DNA from: Smittium mucronatum
Lineage: Eukaryota > Kickxellomycota > Harpellomycetes > Harpellales > Legeriomycetaceae
NCBI GenBank assembly: GCA_001953115.1
Contig: LSSL01000482.1
Span: 21,952 to 32,530 of the forward strand
DNA: 10,579 nt
Direction: 5' to 3'
Of the stretch, positions 1 through 9,558 are shown one piece after another. The translations under genes were made by a program, and so were the position numbers. Position 1 is the stretch's first letter, and each line of letters opens with the position of its first letter. The notes below the pieces were generated by a model that had not been told where the DNA came from, ran no database searches, and worked only from the letters and a program-made list of their open reading frames with translations.

Positions 1-75
1 GGGGGGGGGGTCTTTCGGTTGGTAGATTGTACCCTTTTCCCGTGGATACTCAGCCGGTAATCCGGCAGAGGAGCT
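1..75. other. GC-richer island at window start, possible element edge
   Basis: The first 75 bases begin with ten G and then run at close to 50% GC up to a sharp drop into A/T-rich DNA after about position 75. Both strands have an open frame across most of the island: a plus frame from the G run ends at a TAA just after it, and a minus frame runs into the C run. It is too short to name a protein. The contrast with the flank suggests the end of a mobile element or repeat that continues to the left, or a conserved repeat boundary. A short stretch resembles a pol III box A only loosely, and no tRNA fold is present. The identity is unknown. Confidence 0.4.
49..70. repeat. Short GC-rich inverted repeat (hairpin)
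   Basis: GCCGG (53-57) and CCGGC (62-66) pair around a TAAT loop. After one A-A mismatch the stem is extended by CTC (49-51) pairing with GAG (68-70). It is the strongest small fold in the GC-rich island. Its function is unknown; it could be a structural part of an element end. Confidence 0.5.
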
Positions 76-1404
76 TATTTTATTTAAGATAATATTCTTT
101 TCTATACTACTTTTTCTTTTTTTTATGTTTTTAGTATAGTTTTTAATGATTTTATCTTAAAATAAAATCCTGTAATTCAAAAAAAAAAAAGAAGAATCAA
201 AAAATATTTTTTTCACCATATTTTTAAGCAGCGTTTTATGTTTATTTTTATGTAATACAGATATTAATTATTGAAATGAATATCAAAATATGTAATGACA
301 TAATCTTAATTAACTTGCTTTTTTCAGATTTTATCTTTGTTCATTGAATGAATAAATAAATACACAAAGTTTATTTTGGAGACATTTTTTTAAACACTCA
401 CAAAATGTATCTATATCACAAACCACCTTCAATTATCTAATTATCACCATTTATTTTATTTCTTTTAGATATCAAACAAATATCCAGTAATTTTGGCCTT
501 CAATAGTGCTACAAATTTTATGATTTTTTTTAAGAAACTTATTTTGTAAAAAGAATATAAATAGTTCAGATTATTTTTGAGACTATAAGTTGCTTCATCA
601 GTGTTAAAACATGTTTTCTTTATTACTCATTTAAGATAAATGTTAGAAATAAAAACCTCACTAGTCTCAGTCATATTTTAAATTTGTTAATCATTATTAA
701 CAAAAATTAATCTGTAAAACGTGTTTCATTTTGCGATAAAAAATGGCTATATTTTAAAAAAAAATTGTTATGAATGATATTAGATAATTTAATACGATTA
801 TTCAAAATATAACTAAATAATTTCTTTATTGAAAAAGGTAAATATTAGCTATTGATGTGTAGATCTAATTTGAATTTAGAGTGAATTTCTATCTTTTTGT
901 TAAATGAGTTTTTGATACTTATTTAAAATCCCAATTAAATTTCATAAAACTTTATTACAAGTAAAACTAGAGCCTCATGTGGAAATTAATTTTTTTTATC
1001 CTAAAAAATAAATAAAGAAATGAGAAGCTAAATATAAGCTTTATATACGTTATTATTGTAATTTGGATAAAATAGATGTATAATTGAGGTGATTTATTGT
1101 TTTTAAGCCGTTCATAATAGCTTATTTAAAACAATCCTTTGACCAAGACTGAATATCCAGATATTTGAAAGATATACTTAAAAAAATACTAAGTGTTGGA
1201 TTATTAAACTGAATGCACAGATTTAGATGATGAAATGGAATCTAAGAGAGTATTTATCTCAACTTTCACTTAAACACAAACACAAACAAAAAAATAAAAC
1301 ATATTAGAGGAAAATTTTGGCAATTCAACGCGCTTTTACTCTAAGATAATTTATAATAATATTAAATAAAGTAAACCATATATGATACGACTTGAGATTT
1401 TTTT

Positions 1405-1438
1405 TTCGGAGTTTTTTTTATGATTTAAAAGCTCCGAA
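1405..1438. repeat. Inverted repeat with 12-bp stem
   Basis: TTCGGAG at 1405-1411 is the reverse complement of CTCCGAA at 1432-1438. The pairing continues inward through a T-G wobble and four T-A pairs (1413-1416 with 1427-1430), leaving a loop of about 10 nt. The GC-containing stem stands out in this flank and is preceded by a T run. In a bacterium it would pass for a terminator, but there is no gene beside it, so I treat it as an isolated foldback. Confidence 0.45.
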
Positions 1439-2619
1439 TAATATTAATTAATCTGATTTTTAAATACGTTTATCTCCACTTCATATGAATTGGATATAAC
1501 GTTCAGGGTGTTTAAGTTGGGGAATTATACCTGTTACCAGACTTTTTTTAAAGTATATATGAGTGACTCTTTTTGAATTCATACTTTTCTTGTCTAAAAG
1601 TAACGTTATATAACATGAAATTTAAATTTTAAGAGTAAGTAGTTATCTATTCTAGCAAATAAATTTTATAAAAATTAGTTTTAAATGATCAGAACATTCG
1701 CATTATTACCAATTGAAATACCTTATCGTTTATATGATCATTCATTCGATAATCAGGAAAAATTATTACTAGTTTTCGATATCATAATTTAGAAAGTAAA
1801 AAAAATTTGATAGCATCAGTATCTGCTTCTAAATAGAATCTCCCATATTATTTGACAAATTTATATCAATATACTTAGAAATCTCTAATGTAAACTAATT
1901 AAAAGATATTGGATGTTATATTTTTTATTTACAACCTTTTGTTATTTTTCCACAGGTAACAATTTTTAGTTCTTTTTTATCCTATAATGTTATAATTTTA
2001 ATATCGAAATATTTCAAAGATGTGAATTTAACAAATAGTTAATAGTTAATTGGCATAACTAAAAGAGAGCCTTCTACTTATAGCTGAAATTTAAAAATCT
2101 ATTAAAAAAAGAGCTAAAATTATATTGGGTGTTTGTGCTTATATTAAAATGAGCAAATTAAATGTTGATAATTACATAAAAGAAGGTGATGAGAGAAATA
2201 ATTTTATTTTTGGAAGTTTAAAACAATGTCTCTTTATTTTATCTTATCTTGAAGAATAATTTAATCGCTCGTCTGAATATTAGATTTTTATGAAAAAAAT
2301 AGTAAATTTTAAAACAATATAATATTTGTTAGGGTAATTAATACTAAATAGTAAGTACAATTTTTTTTAAAAAAAGGCTTCAAATATAAGTTTATATTTT
2401 TTTAAAAAATCTTTTCAAATTTAAGAAAGTTGTAATCAATCAATATGAGGTGAATTATAAGAACAAAAACCACCAATATTATACATAAAATTGCAACTAT
2501 ATTTAAATCTCGTATTTTATTCCTCCGAAAGAAAATTTGTAAATTTATAAAAGGAAAATTGATTTATGTCTTTTCCTTTATTAAGAAGACAGTTTTCATC
2601 AGCTTTTTTACTCATGTTT

Positions 2620-2652
2620 ACCTAAACATATTTTAATGTATTTAGTTTAGGT
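2620..2652. repeat. Inverted repeat ACCTAAAC / GTTTAGGT
   Basis: Perfect 8-bp arms at 2620-2627 and 2645-2652 flank a 17-base A/T-rich spacer, which itself holds a small ACAT/ATGT inner pairing. No gene adjoins it. It may be a chance or relic foldback. Confidence 0.35.
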
Positions 2653-3180
2653 TTTATATGGTAAAAAATACTGAAATTAAAAAATATATATCTAAATTTT
2701 TTTTAAGTTGTAAATAAAACCATTGTGCATTATTTTACATGATACCCCGAAATAAAAATATTTTCCTATCATAAAACTCAGAATAAATTAATATCTTGTA
2801 GAAAACAACGCTTTTAATCTTCCAAAAAAGCATAAGTTTTTAGGAAGAGAATCCAGATGACTTAATTATGTCTTAGATTGATGATTTTTATCTAAACTGA
2901 GCAGAATAAATTTATTAGAAAATTACCCGAAAGAATTTATTGCATAAATTTCCAAATAGCTTACAAATATAATAGCTTTATCATTGATACAAAGCATATT
3001 TAGAATCTTATTTTTATTAACTAGTGTTTAAATAAATTTGGGGTCATATTAAGTGATATTATACCATTTAAATAAATCATCTCAAATTAAAGGATAAAAA
3101 AACTTCAATATAAAATTAGAATAAATTTCCTAATTTTTACAATGAAAAACCATTTTATTATCAAACGAGTAAAAAAAAAA

Positions 3181-3438
3181 GGTAAAAATATTAACATCAC
3201 TAAAATCTTGCATAAAAAAACAGAAATCTGACATATATCACTAAAATTAGCATTTATAGCTAAAATCTACCATTCACCGCATTTTTCACAACTAAAATTT
3301 GTGCTTCATCACAAAAAAATTATTGATTTATTTATTGGACAAATTTTCAAAGATTGTTTCTTTTTAGGAAATTCGATTAATTTTGCCTTATTGCGCGATA
3401 TATATATGGATATGATTCTTGACAGTGATATAAGAGAC
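3181..3438 (+). repeat. Left terminal inverted repeat of the foldback element
   Basis: This arm is the reverse complement of 4298-4552 with scattered mismatches and few indels. It includes a 40-base block (3322-3361) that matches the right arm perfectly, and a TTGCGC box (3391-3396). A CTAAAAT-type motif begins at 3200, 3241, 3260 and 3292, with a degenerate copy at 3312, mostly preceded by CA or TCA. Similarity to the other arm stops after AGAGAC at 3433-3438. The outermost 15-20 bases are less alike than the interior, so the exact outer edge could lie slightly inward, near CATCAC at 3195. Confidence 0.85.
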
Positions 3439-4297
3439 AAATTTCCAATATAATTTAGTTTAAATTTATCTTGTAAGCATTCAAAAAAAAATTAAAGAAA
3501 TGAAAATTTATAGAAGATTTTCAACATTCCCTTTATTGTTGCGAAGAACATTGATACTAATAGCTTTTGAACTTATTTGGGAGGATGAAATATCCTTTTA
3601 TAGTGCAAAAAAGCTAAAAGGATTATGATGATTGTACTTATTGGTATTATCTAAAAATCTAGAATGTGAATTTACAAAAAAAATGAAATAAGGATCAAAT
3701 TTTGTTTTATCAATAATTGAGTTGACCTTCTAGAAGAATTTCAACCATTTTTCGACTATCATACATCTCATTTTTTATAATCCAAAACCATACCATTATT
3801 TTTCTATATGTTGTGACATAATATTATATGATAGAAATTAGTTCAGCTTATCAGTCTCCATAGTTAAAATGCCTAATTAATCCACTAAAAACCGGAATAA
3901 CTATTTAAACATTCTCTAAAAACTTGAAATAAATTCTAAGTGCTATTAAAATACAATCATGTAAATTTTTGGTGAATTTAAATTGCATCATGATCTTTAA
4001 AAAATAAAATAAAATCTCTGTTATTCTTTAATTATTAAATGTGAAGTGATTATAAGAGTTTCAAAAAAGATTATATATTATTTATAGTGGGACTAACATG
4101 ATATTTATTACGCCATTTAGTACATATACTATTCGATTTTATTAAATATTTAGGTAAAAAATGTTTGAACCTAATTTCACCTTTTATAGATGACTGGGTG
4201 CTGTTGATTTTTATGAATATATACCTATGATTTTATTTCGAGTTTTTTAGGTTGTAATTATTATTTTCCTTTATAAAAATCTGCAGTGAGATTGATA
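3439..4297. other. Internal unique region of the foldback element
   Basis: About 860 bases of A/T-rich sequence between the two TIRs, with stops in every frame and no transposase motif that I can see. It may be a deletion remnant of an autonomous element or captured filler DNA. Confidence 0.6.
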
Positions 4298-4552
4298 GTC
4301 TCTATTACTGTCAAAAATAATATCCATCTAATATTGCGCAATAAGGCAAAATCCATCGAATTTCTTAAATAGAAACAATCTTTGAAAATTTGTCCAATAA
4401 ATAAATCAATGATTTTTTTAGTGTTGAAGCTCAGATTTTAGTGGCCAAAAATGTGGTGAATGGTAGATTAAAGTGATAAGTGTTAAATTTTAGTGATAGT
4501 GTCAGATTTCGGGTTTGCTATGCAAGATTTTAGTGATGACAAAATGCTAACC
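4298..4552 (-). repeat. Right terminal inverted repeat of the foldback element
   Basis: Read on the minus strand, this arm repeats the left one. The perfect 40-base block lies at 4371-4410. The C starting each CTAAAAT-like motif lies at 4533, 4493, 4473, 4441 and 4421, which are offsets 20, 60, 80, 112 and 132 from the right end. These match the left-arm offsets to within one base. This arm keeps the CACTAAAA core in copies where the left arm has decayed, and the reverse is true for the third copy. Confidence 0.85.
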
Positions 4553-4584
4553 AAAAAAAAAAATATATATATATATATATATAT
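4553..4584. repeat. A11 tract running into an (AT)11 microsatellite
   Basis: Eleven A (4553-4563) abut the right end of the foldback element and continue into a pure AT dinucleotide run to 4584 (the last A starts the dinucleotide phase). The left end of the element has a matching A10 (3171-3180). This could be an A-only target duplication, a preference for poly-A targets, or slippage at the insertion edge. Confidence 0.8.
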
Positions 4585-4585
4585 C

Positions 4586-4620
4586 GAGTACTGAAGTGCA
4601 TATTTCTGATATTTTATCAT
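4586..4620 (-). repeat. Short dispersed repeat bordering the MITE (copy 1)
   Basis: On the minus strand this segment contains CAGAAATATG and CAGTACTC separated by five bases. The same 23-base core occurs at 8378-8400 on the plus strand with two differences, and weaker similarity extends a further 12 bases. In both copies the core is followed by A/T-only sequence. It lies just outside the AT microsatellite that borders the foldback element. Confidence 0.5.
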
Positions 4621-6115
4621 ATTTTTGCAAATAAAATGATTGGTATTGGATGGGTGGGGGAGACTTAATATAACCTTATCCTTAGTATTATAGTAGTTGT
4701 TATCCATCGAAGGCTAAATTATCTTTAGAATATATATCATTGGGTGGGTAATGAAGGTCATATAAAGTTAATATTGCTTGTTTCAGGTTATAAATTGAGG
4801 CTCTGGACAGGAGATAGTTATTATCAAACATATTGAACCTTTTTCAAAAAAATTGATTTAATTATGTGTTTGCAGAAACTCTTGAAATGTCAGCAATGTT
4901 ACTCCAATTTCTCTTTAGTCGTATTTTGTTTATTTTTTGTGATTTTGGTCAGTTTTGATATATATTGGATATAATATATTATTTCAACCAATAAAGGTTT
5001 ATAAAAATATTTTATGTATATGTAATCAGCCCGTTAAACGTTAGAGGTTTTTCATTTATGTGAGGCGAAGGGCGTAACTTCTATTATTTTTATTGATTAA
5101 TTATCACAAGTTTTAGAATAACATAGATAATTACTAATTTCTTGTCATCAATTAATTAAAGTCATTGAATTTTAGAAATCTATATATTTTTAGCTTCCAA
5201 AATATTTTATCTGTCGGTAAAACATCATCTAATTAGCTACTTTGGCCTTATTATTAGAATTATTGTCACATTAAACTGATTTCAATAGCTTTTTAATTAA
5301 CAAATTTATCTTTTCTCTCCTCTAACATAATTAATAACAGTCACATACAGCCATCTTTTCTAATTGAAATAGGATATTCCTACAGTTGAAAAATATCAGA
5401 TTTATAATCTTTTTTAATGTCAGCTAAAAGCTTACACTTAGTTTATATCTAGGTTAGATAGTTAACCAAATGTGTCCAGCTGATACTCGCTTTTTTTTTA
5501 TATCTCTTTATTCCATTCCAAAAACCTCTTTCGATTCAGAAATAAGTAGAGATGCGATGAATCTTCCTTCAGTCACTTAATATTATGAAATAAATGGATT
5601 TTTTGAATATAAATCGCGTTTCGAAAAAACCTAAATGATAATGAAAGCTAAAATAATTCTATTACTGTTTTTTTAGGAAGCGAATTTAATCTTGAAGGGT
5701 TCTGAAATTCATTTTTTAATTCAAACGATATTGAATTTCCAAAGATATTCCTACTATATTTAAGTGCCATATTTCCAAATTCCACATCTCATTAATCAAA
5801 TTAATGGCAGTCATCTCTCTTTTTTTATTTCCTATTTGTATAAGAGATCAGTTTAAAGGTAGGGAAGCAGTATGTGGGTTTCATTTTTTCTATACCCGAC
5901 CATTATTGATCTCTATCCTAAAAATACCTTTTCTAAGATTCAAACGTAGTAAATACTAATTTCTTGCTGATCTTTCAGGAAAACGTGTACACTTAGTGTG
6001 TTCCTCATGTTTCATTGATTTTCGGAAAATCGTCTTTTAGAGGGGCCATTTGTTTGTAATTAATTATTTAATAGGCTATTATGCAGAGTTAAGGTCGATG
6101 TAAATATGTTAGTTT

Positions 6116-6126
6116 GGGGGGGGGGG
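6116..6126 (+). repeat. Poly-G run (11 G)
   Basis: Eleven consecutive G between TT and TTAAAT. Runs this long are very unlikely by chance in DNA this A+T-rich. It could form a G-quadruplex between strands or be a slippage-prone mononucleotide microsatellite. Confidence 0.9.
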
Positions 6127-8365
6127 TTAAATATAAATACATTATAACCTGTTTCTTTCTGCCATCTTCAAGAGTTTGAGAACTGTTCTCTATTTATTTT
6201 TCATTACGTCTATCCTTTTTTCAGAATAGACTTACACTGAGAAAATATCAACATTCGGGAACATGATGAATATAAAATGATCAATAACTCTTTTTTGTCG
6301 AAGTGAATCAATTCCAGGAATAAAATATGCCAACCAAAGTAATTATAAGAGCTCAAGGCTATCCTCGTGCTGCCTCCCATGCATCTTTAAATATTTTAAA
6401 CTTTTTAATGACATGAGAATTATTGGCCATCGCAACTGAATGAATGGTTCCCCTAAAATAAGCGGCTCTCCTGTGAAAGTTTACTAGGTATTTATTTTGA
6501 TTTTATTGAACTAAACCACTTTATAATATCGATATTGTGCCATAATACCAGTCTTCGATTTATAAAATTCATTAGACGTGCCATAGATATGGGGTGGGCT
6601 TTTTTTTTATGAATATTTTCAGTTTTTTGAGTGCGTTGTTTCAGGTTTTATAGGCTTGATTACTTTTCAAAGTTGGTCCCATATCTAGGTTTACATTTCT
6701 TGATATTCATTTTATGGGTATTTATATTCATTTCCATTTGTTTTTAATTTTTTTGGATATTATCCGAATTCTCTTATATTATTAAGTATACTAGGTCTTA
6801 TAGTTTAGCTTGAATAGCGACTGTTTGTTGAATTCATATCTCCTTGCGTTCTACTATTTTCAACAATACTTATAAATTTCCATAATGCTAAAAAAATTCT
6901 CTTTTTCCTACGCCAGAACTGGTTTCAGACCATGGTGAACATATTGGCGACAAAGATAGATTAAATTTTTTTATCCCAAATTGGCACTTTCGACCATTCT
7001 GAACAAAAAAAAAGATCTTGCTTTATTTCTTGTGTATAATTATTTGAAGAAAAAAGTCCTTCATATCCAGGTATTTCATGTAAGTATTACTTTAAACCAG
7101 TCCGAAAATATGTTTGGCAATTATCTTGAATTTTTTATCCTGAAAAAATCCCTTAGTGTTTCTTGGATCTCTTATTGTTTCAGATCTCAGATCTTTTTCT
7201 TTATACAGAATAGATTACAGTAAACTCTTTGAATTTTATGATATACCTCCAGGATTGGTTTCATGCTATTAAAGTAAGTAACCTCTTGTGTAAGAACGTT
7301 ACTGAAAACTCTGACCTGTATTATTTTTTAGCTTTATGAGTGTACCGTCGACCATATGGAGTTTTTTATGTTTCTTAGAGGTTACCTTGATTCCATTTCT
7401 CACAATTTTGTCGATCCACATGTTTCCAGTAACTCAATTCCAAGCTTGATTGAACGTCGCTAGATATAATCCAAATTAAAGATCAGAATTTCAGTCGATT
7501 ATGTTCTTATTCCATTTCAACTGACGCTACTCTTTCCTTTTTTTGGAAACCCCATATTACAATCAATCTTTCTAAGAGTTTAGGAATCTCGTTGAAGCGG
7601 TGTTATTGTGGTAGTACTAGATAGAGCTTAGATTAGACTGTAATATTAAATTTTCTTAAAATTATTGTGAAGCCTTACCTTTTAGATAGAATGATTATTA
7701 TCATTGAAATAACAATTTTTTCTTGATTATTTGTGCCTTTTTTACTATATCTATCAGCTGATGTAGATTAACCAGAATTTTAACGGTCTTATTTACATTC
7801 CATAATCGTTTCTTAAAATTCATCGCCTTTATATTGCTTATAGTTAGTCGTAAAGCATTTTATAGGGATACTTTCTCATATCCCATAGTGGTCCTTTACT
7901 TTTACTTGCCATAAAATTTTTTTATAAGCTTCTGTTTTCATTGTACAAGTAAATCTGAAAGCCCCGTAGATTATATCAGTTTTCGCATTTACTCTCGTGA
8001 TTTTTTCATTGGGCTAAGGTGATTATTAGTTCATTGTACTAATTCTTGGATAGGATTGGGTAACTTCTTTGGCTTCTTATTCGTTTTGGATTGACTATAG
8101 AGGTCCTAAATAATGTTCAAAATTATAATCATAAAACTTTGATTCACTTTGAGATCTAAATTTTTTGATTTTTCTATAAAATTTTATCCAAACTGCTGCA
8201 TCTCTGCATCTCTTGAAAAGACCTTTTTATTTCAAAACTTAGGTACCTATTTCTAATCCAACATTAGATAAATAAGATATTATAACCAATCTCATCGGAG
8301 ATTGACGGAATAAAAATTATGAATACTTTAGTAATTACAGGAACTTTACCTTTATGATAGAAAGG

Positions 8366-8400
8366 GTGATAATTATGCAGAAATATGTACTACAGTACTC
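8366..8400 (+). repeat. Short dispersed repeat (copy 2)
   Basis: This is the inverted counterpart of 4586-4620: 21 of 23 bases agree over the core ending in CAGTACTC, and about 27 of 35 overall. It lies inside a 63-codon A/T-rich open stretch (8354-8545). The similarity gives that stretch some shared residues with a minus-strand opening at 4483-4707, which is a repeat effect and not protein conservation. Confidence 0.5.
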
Positions 8401-8799
8401 AATTTATAATATTTTTTATAATATTTATTCAATGATAAAAATCGTAGTATATTTGAATATTGGAGGAATTAATATAACTTTAGAGTGTGATTTTATTTTT
8501 ATTTGCAATTTTCAAAATTCGTATTATAAAGATAATAAAAATTAATAATAAGCAATCTATTGAAGGAAATACTATCAAAATACTCAAGTCAAAGATTAAT
8601 GAAATCGATTTTTAAAAATTAAAAAGAAAATTTTAAACAAAGCTATTAAATAATGGAAATAAAGATTTTTGAAAAAAAATATAAAAGAGCCATATAAAAA
8701 TGCGTTTTTAATTTTTAATTTTTTTTGGGCTCAAATCTCTATCACAGAGCAGCTTTAGGAACAATTAAGCCTAATATGTCGATATAATAGAAAATTAGA

Positions 8800-8813
8800 G
8801 GGGGGGGGGGGGG
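8800..8813 (+). repeat. Poly-G run (14 G)
   Basis: Fourteen consecutive G following TTAGA and followed by TTTAAG. It lies on the same strand as the G runs at 1-10 and 6116-6126. The function is unknown; it could mark an old element edge or be a simple mononucleotide expansion. Confidence 0.9.
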
Positions 8814-9077
8814 TTTAAGTGGTTTCTACATAACAAAAATTTACCCTCGAAAACAATAAAAAAATGCTATTATACAAAGATAATCGCTCAAAAAACGAAA
8901 ATAAAAAAAAATAAATTGATGAAAAAAATAAATAATAGTGTAAAGAAAATTATCTTACAATCCCGATTAATAAATCATAAATCAGGAATAAAAAACTACA
9001 CATAACTATATAGACGCCAGAATAAGGACACGGCGACTCTATAAGAAAAAAATATTTGTTTATTCTTGGTATTTTTA

Positions 9078-9482
9078 TTATTTTTGTGGTTTAGGATATA
9101 TTTTCAAAATTTCATACAATATATAATCCTTGGTAAAATTATTAATCCAGAAATTAGTTAATGATTTGTTTATAGTATTTATGAAGACAAAAAACTGTTT
9201 GAAAACTTTAAAAAATTCATAAGAATTGTCATCGATTCCTCTTTTCGCGCTAAAAGCTACATAATTTGAATGAATTGGATATTGAAGGCTGGATAATGAA
9301 ATAATCAATTATTTCTAGGTGTTTTTGACACGAATATTCCAATAAAAAATTAAGATATTTATAGCTAAAATTCAAAATCTAAGATCCCAACTTTGTGCCA
9401 ATTTAATTATTTTTTTACCCCCACCCTAAAATCCAAATTAGAGTTCCAAATATCCCGAAACACAATTTTTCAAATTAAAAAG
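9078..9482 (-). pseudogene. Possible LINE C-terminal tail, one frame with stops
   Basis: A single minus-strand frame, broken by stops at 9426-9428 and several later positions, reads GGGKKIIKLAQSWDL (9381-9425) and runs on into a 76-codon opening (9078-9308) with YVAFSAKRGIDD and a hydrophobic, Asn/Lys-rich end. That opening starts at TTG, lies straight after in-frame stops and is co-linear with the LINE fragments. I therefore read it as the tail of the same relic and not as a separate gene. I do not recognise a domain in it, and it could also be chance or a nested insertion. Confidence 0.35.
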
Positions 9483-9558
9483 TTGATATATTGATTTCAG
9501 AAAAAATCCTAGTATGTATGAACCATTAAATCATCTCTTTAGAAATTTTATTACACTA

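Larger units (their letters stand above)
76..3180. other. A/T-rich non-coding DNA
   Basis: About 3.1 kb with frequent stops in all six frames, abundant A and T homopolymer runs, and no recognisable protein, RNA gene or tandem repeat. The only structures I can support are the two hairpins listed separately. TTTTCAG-like and GTAAGT-like strings occur, but no pair of them encloses a convincing exon. Confidence 0.7.
3181..4552. mobile_element. Non-autonomous foldback / MITE-like DNA element with long TIRs
   Basis: The two ends of this 1,372-base segment are inverted copies of each other over about 255 bases (3181-3438 against 4298-4552). The middle 860 bases are unique and carry no open reading frame of note. 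Both outermost ends read GGT inward. The left end directly follows a run of ten A and the right end directly precedes a run of eleven A, so a target duplication made only of A is possible but cannot be proved. Long TIRs with repeated subterminal motifs and no transposase fit a non-autonomous DNA transposon mobilised in trans, as known for foldback, MULE and some hAT-derived elements. The superfamily is not determined. The arms differ at many positions, so the copy is not recent. Confidence 0.85.
4585..9077. other. Long non-coding region, somewhat less A+T-rich from about 5000 to 8100
   Basis: About 4.5 kb without a supportable gene. Openings of 63 codons (8354-8545, plus) and 80 codons (6981-7223, plus, beginning at TTG, no ATG) are rich in F, I, K, N and Y and resemble no family I know. 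The middle part has more G and C and several short openings of 35-47 codons on the minus strand. The most protein-like is 6362-6502, discussed as a finding. Strings such as TTGTTTCAG (near 4777, 6641 and 7175) and GTAAGT (near 7080 and 7272) would suit spliceosomal introns, but I could not assemble a credible exon chain. Otherwise I see two poly-G runs, the short repeat at 8366-8400 and nothing else nameable. Confidence 0.6.

Noticed and set aside
11..75. tRNA or pol III promoter in the GC island
   Set aside because: There is only a loose box A resemblance. No cloverleaf can be folded and no terminator T run lies at a suitable distance.
1401..1440. Bacterial-type intrinsic terminator
   Set aside because: The fold is real, but the window shows no bacterial gene organisation and nothing upstream to terminate.
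3181..4552. CRISPR array or integron-like repeat array from the repeated CTAAAAT motif
   Set aside because: The motif is short, unevenly spaced and mirrored at the two ends of one element, with no spacer-repeat regularity or cas genes.
4483..4707. 74-codon minus-strand opening with an ATG
   Set aside because: It runs across the outer part of the right TIR, the poly-A/(AT)11 run and the flanking repeat. Its IYIYIYIFFF stretch is simply the translated microsatellite.
6981..7223. 80-codon plus-strand opening
   Set aside because: It has no ATG start (begins at TTG), a low-complexity F/L/K/N composition and no recognisable motif, and its length is expected by chance here.
7207..7273. Possible exon between a pyrimidine-rich ACAG acceptor and a GTAAGT donor
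   Set aside because: The one readable frame (DYSKLFEFYDIPPG) hits a TAA just before the donor, and no neighbouring exon continues it. Such splice-like strings are common in T-rich DNA.
7400..7510. Minus-strand opening with SLELSYWKHVDRQNCEKWNQ
   Set aside because: About 35 codons between stops. It looks somewhat protein-like but has no recognised family, and the candidate splice sites around it do not lead to further exons.
8240..8249. 10-bp palindrome TAGGTACCTA
   Set aside because: It is too short to mean anything without other copies or a nearby gene.
8354..8545. 63-codon plus-strand opening with an ATG
   Set aside because: It is rich in I, Y, N and F, and its only likeness to another opening in the window comes from the short DNA repeat at 8366-8400. 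There is no domain or supporting context.
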